The notes beneath the pieces are model-generated. The model did not search any database, had not been told where the DNA came from, and saw nothing but the letters and a program-made list of their open reading frames with translations. A program made the translations under genes and the position numbers. Shown piece by piece: positions 9,404-20,000 of a stretch of DNA of 64,000 nucleotides. Origin of the DNA: Legionella sainthelensi (GTDB taxonomy: Bacteria; Pseudomonadota; Gammaproteobacteria; Legionellales; Legionellaceae). Where the stretch lies: the NCBI RefSeq assembly GCF_900637685.1, contig NZ_LR134388.1, forward strand, positions 3,561,001 through 3,625,000, written 5' to 3'. The first letter of the stretch is position 1. Each line of letters starts with the position of its first letter.

Positions 9404-9886
9404 TATTATCTCACCCTTATCAACTATCAACCTAATATCAATTATTTAATCATATAGACAAAAATCAATCCAATTGATTTTATGAATATATCATATGAAC
9501 ATATTATATATCTTCAGGTTTAATAAAAAGTAATGGCTTACTCCATCTCTATCTAAATGGTCCGCATTTACCTCCCTTACGCAAAAAAATAATTTTCGCA
9601 GACTTTAAATTTTGTATGCATACCTCGAACAGGCGCCAATGGAAAAGAAACGTTCAGAACAGATGTCTTCTTGGAAATGCGTGTTAAGGAAGCGAACCCT
9701 AAGCTCCAGTTTTTTGGATCCTTGCCTCGCGTGTGGTTAAGATTCGCTAGAGAGGTACTTCTTATTGAATGGGGTTTCGCTATAAAAAATAAGTATCATT
9801 TTTTATATCCAACTGATTTTGTTTAAAACTGAAGCCCATACACACGCTACGTATTTCCGCTTTCACTGGGAGACGCGTTTTACGGG
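9404..9886. other. Intergenic region without clear gene
   Basis: Between the coiled-coil gene and the greA terminator. One short plus-strand frame from ATG 9641 (33 codons) has no support. I see no recognisable relic. The promoter of the coiled-coil gene should lie at its left end, in the AT-rich stretch 9410-9540. Confidence 0.4.
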
Positions 9887-9947
9887 ATAACGTTTGTTTC
9901 GCGACGAAAGGCAGCAGCATGGTGCCTTTACGTCGCTCTCACGTTAT
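9887..9947 (-). terminator. Long hairpin directly after greA
   Basis: Beginning at the greA stop, a minus-strand transcript folds into a two-part stem. The outer arm pairs 9887-9893 (ATAACGT) with 9941-9947. The inner arm pairs 9901-9912 with 9924-9936, 12 base pairs with one bulged base, around an 11-nt loop. No U run follows, so it may be an attenuating or mRNA-stabilising structure rather than a classical intrinsic terminator. Confidence 0.6.
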
Positions 9948-10424
9948 TTAGATATATTGAACATCAATAATTTCGTATTCTACCAACCCTCCTGGGGTGT
10001 TTACAGTTACAGAATCATCTAATTCTTTGCCAATTAATCCACGCCCAATAGGTGAACTGTAAGAAATTTTATTTTGTTTAATATCTGCTTCGTCTTCACC
10101 CACGATTTGGTAGGTTAATTTGGTATCATTGGCTACATGACAAATAGTCACGGTACAGCCAAATACTACTTTGCCGTTGTTGGGTAATTTGCTGATATCA
10201 ATAATTTGAGCATGAGATAATTTTGCCTCTAGCTCCTGAATACGTCCTTCATTAAAACTCTGCTGTTCACGGGCAGCATGATATTCTGCGTTTTCTTTTA
10301 AATCACCGTGTGCTCGAGCTGTGGCGATTGCATCCACAATACGAGGTCTATCAACAAATTTTAATCGGTTTAATTCTTCTTTTAATGCTTCTGCACCATG
10401 TACTGTCATAGGATATTTGCTCAT
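9948..10424 (-). CDS. greA: Transcription elongation factor GreA
   Basis: 158 residues, the normal GreA length. It begins with the [17 protein letters not shown] coiled coil that enters the RNA polymerase secondary channel; [12 protein letters not shown] with its acidic tip is diagnostic, and the C-terminal globular domain contains [10 protein letters not shown]. GreA stimulates cleavage of backtracked transcripts. It starts 24 bases after carB ends, with AGAGG upstream, so it is co-transcribed with carB. Confidence 0.98.
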   Translation of the reverse strand: MSKYPMTVHGAEALKEELNRLKFVDRPRIVDAIATARAHGDLKENAEYHAAREQQSFNEGRIQELEAKLSHAQIIDISKLPNNGKVVFGCTVTICHVANDTKLTYQIVGEDEADIKQNKISYSSPIGRGLIGKELDDSVTVNTPGGLVEYEIIDVQYI

Positions 10425-10448
10425 ATCTACCTCTATATAATTCCTTTC

Positions 10449-13400
10449 TTAATGTAAGTCCTGTAATCGTGTTACAGTTTCTCTGTCTTCATATTTCATC
10501 GCAAGACAAGCAGCTTCAGCACCTGATAAGGTCGTAGTATAGCTCACCTTATGTTGCAACGCATTGCGTCGAATTGCAAAAGAATCAGCAATAGCTTGCT
10601 TGCCTTCAGTTGTATTGACAATGAAATCAATTTCATTATTTTTTATAAAGTCTAAAACATGAGGTCGCCCTTCGTTGACCTTAAATACTCTTCGGCAGTC
10701 AACTCCTGCTGCTTGCAAAGCCAGAGCCGTGCCACGCGTCGCTATGATTTCAAACCCCAATTCAATCAACCGCTTAGAAATCTCTCCTACTCGCGTTTTA
10801 TCCGCATCGCGAACAGAAACAAAAGCGCGACGACGTTTAGGAATATTACTGCCTGCTCCTAATTGTGCTTTAGCATAAGCCTGTCCAAACCGTCTGGCAA
10901 TACCCATCACCTCGCCAGTAGATTTCATTTCTGGACCAAGAATAGAATCTACTCCAGAAAACTTAATAAACGGGAAAACGGGCAATTTAATTGAATAAAA
11001 CGATGGCATATGGTGATTTTGACTCAATCCTTGCTCTTTTAGACTCACACCTAATTTACAAAGAGCCGCAATTTTGGCTAAGGGGAATCCTGTAGCTTTA
11101 GATACAAAGGGCACGGTCCTGGAGGCTCTTGGATTCACTTCCAAAACATAAATATCATCAGCCTGAATTGCAAATTGGGCATTAATTAAACCCACCACGC
11201 CCAATTTTAATGCCATTTGACGCATTTGCTCCATTAAGTCCTGTTGCACAACAACGCTAAGACTAAAAGGAGGTAAAGTACAAGCAGAATCTCCTGAATG
11301 AATACCCGCCTGTTCTATATGTTCCATTACAGCTCCGATCACTACTTCCTTGCCATCACAAACTGCATCAATATCCACTTCAATCGCGTCATTTAAAAAT
11401 TTATCTAACAATACTGGTGAATCATTAGATACAGCGACGGCATGAGACAAATAATGGCGTAAATCTTCTTCCTGATAAACAACTTCCATAGCACGCCCGC
11501 CAAGCACATAAGATGGCCTAACAACTAAGGGATAACCAATCTTATTTGCTAAAGCAATCGCCTCTTCTTCACTCCGTACGGTACCATTGTCAGGTTGGTG
11601 TAATTTCAGTTCAGTAACTAATTTTTGGAAACGGTCCCTATCTTCTGCTCTATCAATTGCATCTGGGGAAGTTCCTATAATTTTTACGCCATTAGCTTCT
11701 AAAGCACGAGCTAATTTTAACGGGGTTTGGCCACCATAATGAACAATCACTCCCTCGGGTTTTTCTACTTCGACAATGGCTAAAACATCCTCTAAAGTCA
11801 CTGGTTCAAAATATAATCGATCTGAGGTATCAAAATCAGTAGATACTGTCTCCGGATTACAATTTACCATAATAGTCTGGCAACCTGCATCTCTAAGTGC
11901 CATAGCTGCATGGACACAACAATAATCAAATTCAATTCCTTGGCCAATTCGATTCGGACCACCACCAAGGATCATTATCTTTCTCTTGTCTAAATCAGGT
12001 TTCGCCTCACAGCTGCTTTCATAACACGAATACATGTATGCTGTAGCACTGGGAAACTCTCCGGCACAAGAATCAATGCGCTTATAAACAGGTAATATTC
12101 CGAGTTCCTGACGTCTTTTACGAACTTCTTCTTCAGCACACGACCAAAGTTTAGCTAAATATGCATCTGCAAAACCCCGCTTTTTTAACAAGCGTAACGT
12201 TGTTGCATCAATGTTGCCTAGTGTTTCATCAGCAACAGAACGCTCCAAGGCAATCAATTCTTCAATTTGTGCTAAAAACCAAGGATCAACCCGACTTTCC
12301 TGGTGAATTTCATCAAGCGACATATTTTTCCGAAAAGCATCGGCAATATACCAAAGTCTATCTGGAGTAGGTTCACGCAAATTCCCTCTTAAGCGTGCTA
12401 AATCGCCTTTTAAAAACAACGGATGTAAGCCACAGCGGCCTATTTCTAATCCTCGAATCGCTTTTTGTAAGGATTCCTGAAAATTAGAGCCTATGGCCAT
12501 GACCTCACCAACAGATTTCATTTGGGTCGTTAATGTATCCGGAGTTTGAGGAAATTTATCGAAGTTAAATCTAGGTATTTTAGTCACTACATAATCAATG
12601 CTTGGTTCAAATGAAGCAGGAGTCATTCCTCCAGTAATTTCATTTTTTAACTCATCAAGCGTATATCCCACAGCAAGTTTTGCAGCGATTTTTGCAATCG
12701 GAAAACCGGTTGCCTTGGAAGCTAATGCGGAACTGCGTGAAACTCTGGGGTTCATTTCTACCACCAGCATGCGCCCATTTTCAGGATTAATGGCAAATTG
12801 CACATTAGAACCCCCAGTATCAACTCCAACTGCCCTTAACACCTTAATTGCAGCATCACGCATACGTTGATATTCTTTATCGGTGAGGGTTTGTGCTGGG
12901 GCAACAGTAATTGAATCGCCTGTATGTACTCCCATAGGATCAAAATTTTCAATAGTACAGACAATAATACAATTATCATTTTTGTCGCGTACCACTTCCA
13001 TTTCAAACTCTTTCCATCCCAGTACTGACTCATCGATTAATAGTTCGTGGGTTGGGGACAACTCCAAACCGCGCATACAAATTTCTTCAAATTCTTCACG
13101 GTTGTAGGCAATTCCTCCACCACTTCCCCCCATAGTAAATGAAGGGCGGATAATTGCTGGATAACCCAAGCGTGCTTGCACCTGTATGGCTTCTTCCATG
13201 CTGTGCGCAATAGCGGATCTTGGCATGTCCAAACCAATTTTAATCATCAGTTGCCGAAATTTTTCCCTATCTTCAGCACGATCAATTGCTTCTCGTGTCG
13301 CGCCAATCATTTCAACATCATATTTTGCCAAGATCCCTTCACGTTCCAGATCTAATGCACAATTCAAAGCCGTCTGCCCTCCCATGGTGGGCAAAAGAGC

Positions 13401-13652
13401 ATCGGGACGTTCAATTTCAATAATTCGCGCTACTTCTTTCCAAGAAACAGGTTCAATATAAGTCGCATCTGCAAGTTCGGGATCAGTCATTATAGTTGCT
13501 GGATTAGAGTTCACGAGGATAACTCTGTACCCCTCTTCCTTTAGAGCACGTACAGCCTGGGTGCCAGAGTAGTCAAACTCACAAGCTTGTCCTATTACGA
13601 TAGGACCAGCCCCAAGGATAAGAATGGATTTAATATCGGTTCGTTTTGGCAT
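10449..13652 (-). CDS. carB: Carbamoyl-phosphate synthase large subunit
   Basis: 1067 residues from ATG 13652, the usual CarB length. It has two duplicated ATP-grasp halves (each opening with a glycine-rich ILGAGP / ILGGGP loop and a GQ.CEFDY / GQGIEFDYC segment), an oligomerisation domain between them, and a C-terminal MGS-like allosteric domain. The enzyme makes carbamoyl phosphate for arginine and pyrimidine synthesis and needs the CarA glutaminase subunit, which is not in this window. The frame is open 72 bases further upstream, but known homologues begin [10 protein letters not shown], so this start is chosen even though no good ribosome site precedes it. It follows a 90-residue unknown gene and precedes greA. 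Confidence 0.97.
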   Translation of the reverse strand: MPKRTDIKSILILGAGPIVIGQACEFDYSGTQAVRALKEEGYRVILVNSNPATIMTDPELADATYIEPVSWKEVARIIEIERPDALLPTMGGQTALNCALDLEREGILAKYDVEMIGATREAIDRAEDREKFRQLMIKIGLDMPRSAIAHSMEEAIQVQARLGYPAIIRPSFTMGGSGGGIAYNREEFEEICMRGLELSPTHELLIDESVLGWKEFEMEVVRDKNDNCIIVCTIENFDPMGVHTGDSITVAPAQTLTDKEYQRMRDAAIKVLRAVGVDTGGSNVQFAINPENGRMLVVEMNPRVSRSSALASKATGFPIAKIAAKLAVGYTLDELKNEITGGMTPASFEPSIDYVVTKIPRFNFDKFPQTPDTLTTQMKSVGEVMAIGSNFQESLQKAIRGLEIGRCGLHPLFLKGDLARLRGNLREPTPDRLWYIADAFRKNMSLDEIHQESRVDPWFLAQIEELIALERSVADETLGNIDATTLRLLKKRGFADAYLAKLWSCAEEEVRKRRQELGILPVYKRIDSCAGEFPSATAYMYSCYESSCEAKPDLDKRKIMILGGGPNRIGQGIEFDYCCVHAAMALRDAGCQTIMVNCNPETVSTDFDTSDRLYFEPVTLEDVLAIVEVEKPEGVIVHYGGQTPLKLARALEANGVKIIGTSPDAIDRAEDRDRFQKLVTELKLHQPDNGTVRSEEEAIALANKIGYPLVVRPSYVLGGRAMEVVYQEEDLRHYLSHAVAVSNDSPVLLDKFLNDAIEVDIDAVCDGKEVVIGAVMEHIEQAGIHSGDSACTLPPFSLSVVVQQDLMEQMRQMALKLGVVGLINAQFAIQADDIYVLEVNPRASRTVPFVSKATGFPLAKIAALCKLGVSLKEQGLSQNHHMPSFYSIKLPVFPFIKFSGVDSILGPEMKSTGEVMGIARRFGQAYAKAQLGAGSNIPKRRRAFVSVRDADKTRVGEISKRLIELGFEIIATRGTALALQAAGVDCRRVFKVNEGRPHVLDFIKNNEIDFIVNTTEGKQAIADSFAIRRNALQHKVSYTTTLSGAEAACLAMKYEDRETVTRLQDLH

Positions 13653-13724
13653 GGTAACAACAAAAAAAGATAAAGTGACATATTTTACCGAGTTTTGCTT
13701 AAAGTTTATACCCTTGACTTGCAA

Positions 13725-13997
13725 TTATGTGTATAGATTAGCTAAAACAATTTGAAGTCCTGCTTCAGTTAACGATAAATATTTATAATTTGGATCGGCT
13801 GTTGTTCGTTCTAACCATTCATTAGCGATGCAAACATCAGTTAATTTTTGCAATTGCTGCAATGAAACCGGCTCTTTTAATTTTTGAGAAAGCATTGCTG
13901 CAGATTCATCTTCCATATTTAAGAAAACTTGATCTCGAGTGACTCCCTCAATTTTCATTACATCATAAAATAAACCTAAAATATCAACTTCATTCAT
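13725..13997 (-). CDS. Small unknown protein upstream of carB
   Basis: 90 residues, acidic and mostly helical, without signal peptide or Cys motif. The C-terminal half (a helix, then YKYLSLTEAGLQIVLANL) resembles a winged-helix arrangement, but I cannot assign a family. AAGGA lies 8 nt before the ATG. It ends 72 bases before the carB start and is on the same strand, so it is probably the first gene of the carB-greA transcript. Confidence 0.7.
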   Translation of the reverse strand: MNEVDILGLFYDVMKIEGVTRDQVFLNMEDESAAMLSQKLKEPVSLQQLQKLTDVCIANEWLERTTADPNYKYLSLTEAGLQIVLANLYT

Positions 13998-14211
13998 GAT
14001 GGCTGTCCTTAAAAATAATTTAATAACCCATGCTTGCTACTCTTTCTCGTGAAAACAAAGCCCTATTTGCCTAGGCATGATAACAAAACACAAATGGATT
14101 TCGCCAACGCGAAAATAACAAAATCACTATCCGAAACTGATGCTTCTTCATAATATAAGTTTAAAGTATCTTATGGAAAAATAAAGTGAACATCTTAAAC
14201 TATCAATACTC

Positions 14212-15387
14212 TCAAAGTGGTAACCTATTTTTCTGCTCCAGTTTTAATACCAAAGAATGCTCATTATTTTTAATTGCTGGTGCAAAAAATGCCGGAGAAA
14301 AAGTATCGATGCTGACATTCATTCTTTTTATTTCATTCATTTGAGACAACAATGCATTCATCACAACGCGGATTTCAATAACAACCTCACTCAATTCCTG
14401 AGAGGAACAGTAATTTTCGGTTAGTTCATACCAAATATATCTTGTTTCCATTTGATTGTAGCGCCTTGGTCTCTTAAAAAGATCTCTATTTAATGGATGT
14501 TTGGAACTGTATTTCAGTAAATGCAAAAAGCTGTCTCTATCCGTAACATAACTTGCAGCTGGGACATGATACCAGTTCTCTCCTTTTTTATATTGCTTGG
14601 CGAGTAATATAGGTATTTTTACTTTATTGTAGGCAATAAGTTCATCTTTAATTTGACTTTTCTCGTGACGCATCAATGCCAAATGCACTTTTTCTAATTT
14701 AGAAAAAAGATCTTTATATTGAATATATAAAATGTTTAAAAGAGTTAATTGTTCTTTTACTGGTTGTTTTAAAGACTCTTTGACGTATGTTAGCTGAGCA
14801 ATGAGTTCTTCGATTTTTTTTAACTCAGTTTCTTTAAGTAACATAGGAGGCTCTCGTGGTTCTTTATTTTGCAAATCAGGGATCTCTATATCTTCCTGTA
14901 CAATCTCAAAATTTTGCAGCCCATCCATGATTCGTTGATCTTCACCATTACTCATTAATTGATTCGTATTAGCCAATCCTAAAAAGACTCTAATTGGATT
15001 CCACACCGCCTGACTAAGGATTTGCTGTGTGCTTAAGGTGTTCCAAAAACCATCCATTCCATAAAGAAGGCTATTTATAAAGCCTAATCCTAATGCCTCA
15101 ACCGTATCTACTATCGTACTGCACAATAAAAATATCATTAAAAAGGAGAGAGCTCCTGTGACTATTATTGCAATAATTGGAAAACCAAAAAAAAGAGCCA
15201 AAAGTATATTGGCTTTAGAAAGACCTTCATGATGCAATGTTAATGCTAGAGATAATGGCAAACCTAAGATAGAAAAAAATCCAACAAAAAAGGCAATAAT
15301 AGCCCACAAAGCATGATATGCAAATACACGTAATGGCAATACAACAATGCCTAAGAAAATTGCTAAGAGGCGTTCTAAAAAATACAT
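14212..15387 (-). CDS. Membrane-anchored unknown protein
   Basis: 391 residues. Three or four hydrophobic segments lie in the first 110 residues (around 6-25, 28-50, 60-80 and 82-105), followed by a soluble, mostly helical region containing a charged coiled-coil stretch (about 185-240). No catalytic motif is visible. Only a weak GGGCAAGA precedes the ATG. This layout (short membrane hairpins plus a cytosolic helical tail) is common among Legionella effectors that target host membranes, but I do not recognise it and the function is unknown. Confidence 0.75.
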   Translation of the reverse strand: MYFLERLLAIFLGIVVLPLRVFAYHALWAIIAFFVGFFSILGLPLSLALTLHHEGLSKANILLALFFGFPIIAIIVTGALSFLMIFLLCSTIVDTVEALGLGFINSLLYGMDGFWNTLSTQQILSQAVWNPIRVFLGLANTNQLMSNGEDQRIMDGLQNFEIVQEDIEIPDLQNKEPREPPMLLKETELKKIEELIAQLTYVKESLKQPVKEQLTLLNILYIQYKDLFSKLEKVHLALMRHEKSQIKDELIAYNKVKIPILLAKQYKKGENWYHVPAASYVTDRDSFLHLLKYSSKHPLNRDLFKRPRRYNQMETRYIWYELTENYCSSQELSEVVIEIRVVMNALLSQMNEIKRMNVSIDTFSPAFFAPAIKNNEHSLVLKLEQKNRLPL

Positions 15388-15442
15388 AAAAATATCTTGC
15401 CCGTGAGTTTAGATAAAAAATATCGTAATTTTCAATACCAAA

Positions 15443-15498
15443 CCAGGATCTGTTGACATTTTATCGGCGTAGGAGGAGAACATGTCCACAGACCCTGG
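15443..15498. repeat. Imperfect inverted repeat between divergent genes
   Basis: 15443-15458 (CCAGGATCTGTTGACA) is matched in reverse complement by 15483-15498 at 14 of 16 positions, with 24 bases between. It lies between two divergently oriented genes, so it is not an obvious terminator; it may be a small dispersed repeat or a remnant of a mobile element's ends. Confidence 0.4.
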
Positions 15499-15728
15499 GT
15501 ATTTAACAGCTCATTCCCCTCAACTTTTGAATTAATTTGAACCGATAATGTTCTTTTTGCAAAGCGACAGCCGCGCATAAAGTGGTTGAAGATCAAGTAT
15601 CAAGAGAGGTTACCCAACAAAGTAACATCAGAGTAACCGATGAGGGGACTGCTCTGTTTTTATTTTGAATTGAAGTTGACCCATGATACCCTTACATTTG
15701 ATTTTGTTTAAAACAAGTTGCTCCTATT

Positions 15729-16904
15729 ATGGTAGAAGTTGATGTTATTATCATTGGCGCAGGTGCCGCGGGGTTAATGTGCGCCATTGAAGCAAGCAAA
15801 CGCGGTCGTAAAGTTTTAGTACTAGATCATGCCAATAAAGCGGGTAAGAAAATTTTAATGTCCGGCGGAGGGCGTTGTAATTTCACCAATTATTATATAG
15901 AACCCGAAAAATACAAATCAAATAATCCTCATTTTTTTAAATCGGCTTTAACCCGCTACTCCCAATGGGATTTTATCGAGCTGGTAAAAAAGCATAAGAT
16001 ACCTTTCCATGAAAAAACGCTAGGACAACTCTTTTGTGATAATAAATCAATAGATATTGTTACTATGCTGCTCAAAGAATGTGACCGTGCAGGGGTTACA
16101 ATACAGTTAAATACGAGCATTGAAAAAATTCACAAAACACAAAGTTTCAAAATACAAACCACGAAAGGTACTTTTCATTGCCACTCTGCAGTTATTGCCA
16201 GTGGGGGATTATCTATACCGACCATGGGTGCGAGTCCGTTTGCCTATAAAATTGCGGAACAATTTGGGATTAAAGTATGGCCAACACGAGCCGGACTGGT
16301 TCCTTTAACCTTAGATGTAGCTGAAAAAGAGAAAATAGCATTACTTTCAGGAATTGGAATTGATAGTTTGGTCCAAAATGCCTGTATTGAATTTCGCGAG
16401 CATACCTTATTTACCCATCGAGGTTTGAGTGGTCCTGCAATCTTACAATTATCTTCCTATTGGAACGTTGGTGAAACTATTTGTATCAATTTATTACCTG
16501 AAATTAATCTTCTTGAACATTTAAAAGCTGCTCGAGCCAATAAACCACAAAAACAATTAAATTCAATATTATCCACTCTCTTACCCAAACGCGTCATTGA
16601 AATCTTTATCAAACCAGAAATTGCAGAAAAAAAATTAGCTGAACTATCAAATCAAGACCTAGAGTCTGTAGCAAAACAACTTAATTCATGGACCGTAAAA
16701 CCTAATGGTACTGAAGGATATCGGACTGCAGAAGTAACCATTGGTGGGATAGATTGTAATTCCATTTCATCAAAAACCATGGAATCTCATGAAATATCTG
16801 GCCTTTATTTCATAGGCGAAGCCCTGGATGTAACGGGGTGGTTAGGAGGATATAATTTTCAATGGGCATGGTCATCCGGTTGGGCCGCAGGGCAAGTAGT
16901 GTAA
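15729..16904 (+). CDS. FAD/NAD(P)-binding flavoprotein, YhiN/HI0933 family
   Basis: 391 residues. The N-terminal Rossmann motif VDVIIIGAGAAGLMCAIEA binds FAD; KILMSGGGRCNFTN and the C-terminal GLYFIGEALDVTGWLGGYN are hallmarks of the HI0933 family. Members are cytosolic oxidoreductases of poorly defined substrate (BaiN-like in gut bacteria). Length is normal. The gene stands alone on the plus strand, 191 bases before the SidE homologue. Confidence 0.93.
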   Translation: MVEVDVIIIGAGAAGLMCAIEASKRGRKVLVLDHANKAGKKILMSGGGRCNFTNYYIEPEKYKSNNPHFFKSALTRYSQWDFIELVKKHKIPFHEKTLGQLFCDNKSIDIVTMLLKECDRAGVTIQLNTSIEKIHKTQSFKIQTTKGTFHCHSAVIASGGLSIPTMGASPFAYKIAEQFGIKVWPTRAGLVPLTLDVAEKEKIALLSGIGIDSLVQNACIEFREHTLFTHRGLSGPAILQLSSYWNVGETICINLLPEINLLEHLKAARANKPQKQLNSILSTLLPKRVIEIFIKPEIAEKKLAELSNQDLESVAKQLNSWTVKPNGTEGYRTAEVTIGGIDCNSISSKTMESHEISGLYFIGEALDVTGWLGGYNFQWAWSSGWAAGQVV

Positions 16905-16990
16905 CTCCAAAACTGAATCTCTATTCTATGGAAAATACCCTAATTATTATGCATAAAATATCAACAAAATTGGATATTTTGAGACAATGA

Positions 16991-17028
16991 CTTAACTTAA
17001 CGTTAACTTAATGAACCTGGGTTATAAT
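16991..17028 (+). promoter_or_regulatory. PmrA-like box and -10 of the SidE homologue
   Basis: CTTAA half-sites occur at 16996 and 17007, 11 bases apart, a match to the tandem cTTAATatT operator described for PmrA in L. pneumophila; another CTTAA is at 16991. A TATAAT hexamer at 17023 starts 16 bases after the second half-site, placing the box at the -35 position. The same geometry precedes three other genes in this window. Confidence 0.7.
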
Positions 17029-17095
17029 TACACACAGCGCCGACCTTTGCGGCACAATATAAGTTAATTACTCGTATCCTTTGAGGAGAATCAAA

Positions 17096-20000
17096 ATGCC
17101 TAGATACATAAAAGGGGTAGAATTAACCCAAGATGGCATGCATGCTATTTTTGAACGCATGGGACAAAATATTACCAGCGGTATCATTTACAATGGAAAT
17201 CCTGACATACGAGTAGATGTGCTGAATCAGCAAGGATTCATGCCCATATTAACTGGGGTAAATCCAACACAAGAATCTGGCCACTGGATCATGTTAATTA
17301 AAGGCCAAGGTAATCACTACTACCTTTTCGACCCTTTAGGTGAAGGTTCGGGAAAAGGGTATAAAAACATTCTCGCTCGAAAACTCCCAGAAAACGCTAC
17401 ACTTTCTGTGATTCCCAATGACGCAGGATTCAACATGGGCTTATGCGGCTATTGGGTTGCTTCTGCAGGGGTAAGAGCACATACAGCATTAACAGGCGAT
17501 AATCCGCCAACCTTGGAAAATTTAGGCCAAACCATCACTCAAGAAATGCAAAATGAACTCGATGGCAATGGTTATGGAGACATTACTGGTTGGTTACGAG
17601 CCGTTGCCAATGAATTTCCCGCAGGTGATGCGCAAACCGATGCAACTGCCTTAAGACGTGCTACAGAAAAAGACTTACACATAGAAGTTCCTACTCTTAT
17701 TTCAACTGGAACAACAACTACGCCTAAAGAAATACCCCCTCAACCCACGACACCTTCAGCTATTCTAAACAGCTCCATACTGGATGATGACGTCGATGTT
17801 CACGGTGTTATAGAGCATGTCCATAAAGAATATTTAAGGCACCCTTATCCTGGACCACTAAAAAATCCCAAAGATGCCACTGAAGGACGACTTTCTCCCA
17901 ACGAAGGACCTGATCGAACAACTCATGGCCTTGCACATACGATACGGACTATGGCTTGTGCTGAAGTGATGGTGGAAGAAGCTCGAAAAGCAAAATTCAG
18001 AGGGGAAAAACTAGGGACAGCACAAGATGGACGGACATTAGCCGATGTTACTCCTGAAGAGTTGAAAAAAATTCTCATCGCCCAAGCATTCTTTGTGGTA
18101 GGAAGAGATGATGAACGCTCAGGATATGATGATAAGCTTAAGAGAAATTTTTATGAGGAATATCATAAGAAAAGCGAACAGGCATTCAGGAAATATGTTG
18201 AAGACAATAAGCTCATTGGCAAAATCTTCAAAGATCAAAAAGAAGTCGATCACTATGCAGCGATTGTTCTAGACGAAAGGCATAGTTGGGATCAAACCCC
18301 GGCACATGTCTTGATAAACCAAGGTCATATGGTCGACTTAATGAGAGTCAAATCTCCTTCCGAGGTAGTGGTAGAACGCGCCTACAATACGCTTAAAAAT
18401 TCGGTAGGTTCTCTAGGAGCCGAAGTCGTTCTCAGAACGCATCGAGAATTTTTCTTAGCTACCGGATCTGCTGTTCCCTCATTTAATCCTCAAGCAAATG
18501 AAAACCTTAGAGCAGAAGAACCTTATGAAAATATGGTTTCTCAAAAATACGTTATAGAAAAAGGTAAAACGATCAATACATTAGCTGAGGCACGACGCGT
18601 AGCATCCGATTATCGTCCAAATGAGAATGAGCGTTTTGTAACGATAAGAGAACATACTGCGATTGAGGAAAATAATATTCATTCTGAGGAAGCTAAAAAA
18701 TTATTTAAGGAAGGAGGTGCTTATGAAAATCCTTATAGTGGTGAAAAATATGCTATAAAAAAGGGCAAAGATCTCAATTCCATGAGTGACATTCGGGTTA
18801 TAAATTCGAAAAGTCCTATGACAGAAGACGAGCGACTCATCACTATCAAAGAATATTATAGTCTTCCTGAGATAAAAAATAAATTTCCTGGCCATAGTAC
18901 ACAGTTAGCGGAGAGTCCCGCAACTGATTTTGCAAGAACATGTGAGCAGAAACCCTCAATATGTCTGGGAGCCATCAAAGAAGCCCGTCAGCAAATAAAA
19001 ATTGATGCGGTTAAAGAAGTGTTACAAGCTTCTTCAGATAAAAAAAGAAAAAAACCCAATAGGGATGAAATTGCCGCAGCACGGATTATCCACCAAATCA
19101 TGGCTAATCCTGAGGTGATTCAAAACGATCATGTTCTTTTAAATGGCCAAAAATTGGAAGAACAATTTTTCCGAGACTTATTGGCTAAATGCGATATGGC
19201 CGTTGTAGGATCACTATTAAATAATACCGATGTCAATAATATCGATCGTTTAATGCAACATGAAAAAGATACGGAATTTCATTCAACTGATCCCAAAGCA
19301 GTTCCGGTTAAAATTGGGGAAACCTGGAATGAGGAAATTAGAAAAAAAGGTGGCGAATACAGGGATAAAATTAAGCATGATTTAATTTTCCTCATGCAAA
19401 ATGATGCCTGGTACTATAGCCGTGTTAATGCAATTGCTCAAAATAGAGACAAGGGATCAACATTTAAAGAAGTCATGTTTACTGCATTGCTCACCCCTCT
19501 GACCAGTAAGGCCCTGGTTGATACCCATGGGAGAACTTCTTCACCAAAATTACTCTATCGAGGATTAAATTTTTCAGAAGATTTTCAAAATAAACTGGTT
19601 AATCAAGCCAATACTATCATTGCAAATTCGTCAAAGCATCTCTTTACTGATTTGTCTGCACAAGATTTTATGCAAATCAAATTAAATGATTTAAGTAAAA
19701 TATCCGCCAGAACGAACGCAAGTAATTCTGTAAATATTGAAGTTCCTAGAACAATCTTTGATTCGAACACAATCTTTGAAATTAATGATCCTGAAGGGTT
19801 GCTGCAAGCAAAACAGGTAGGCACTCATGTACAAGACTCCGAAGATGAATTTTCATTTTATTTGCCCGATGATGTCGCTTTAGTTCCTACTAAAGTGAGT
19901 CTTGATGGTAAAACATCTACCGGAGCTGATCGATATATTATCACGTTTACGACGATTAAAAGTCCTGATTTTATTCACAGACATGAGAGTGGTTTTGCCA

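Noticed and set aside
9641-9742. 33-codon plus-strand frame
   Set aside because: No ribosome site, unlikely composition.
15572-15665. Plus-strand frame from a GTG (about 30 codons) in the gap before the flavoprotein gene
   Set aside because: Stops just upstream, no homology recognised, too short to separate from chance.
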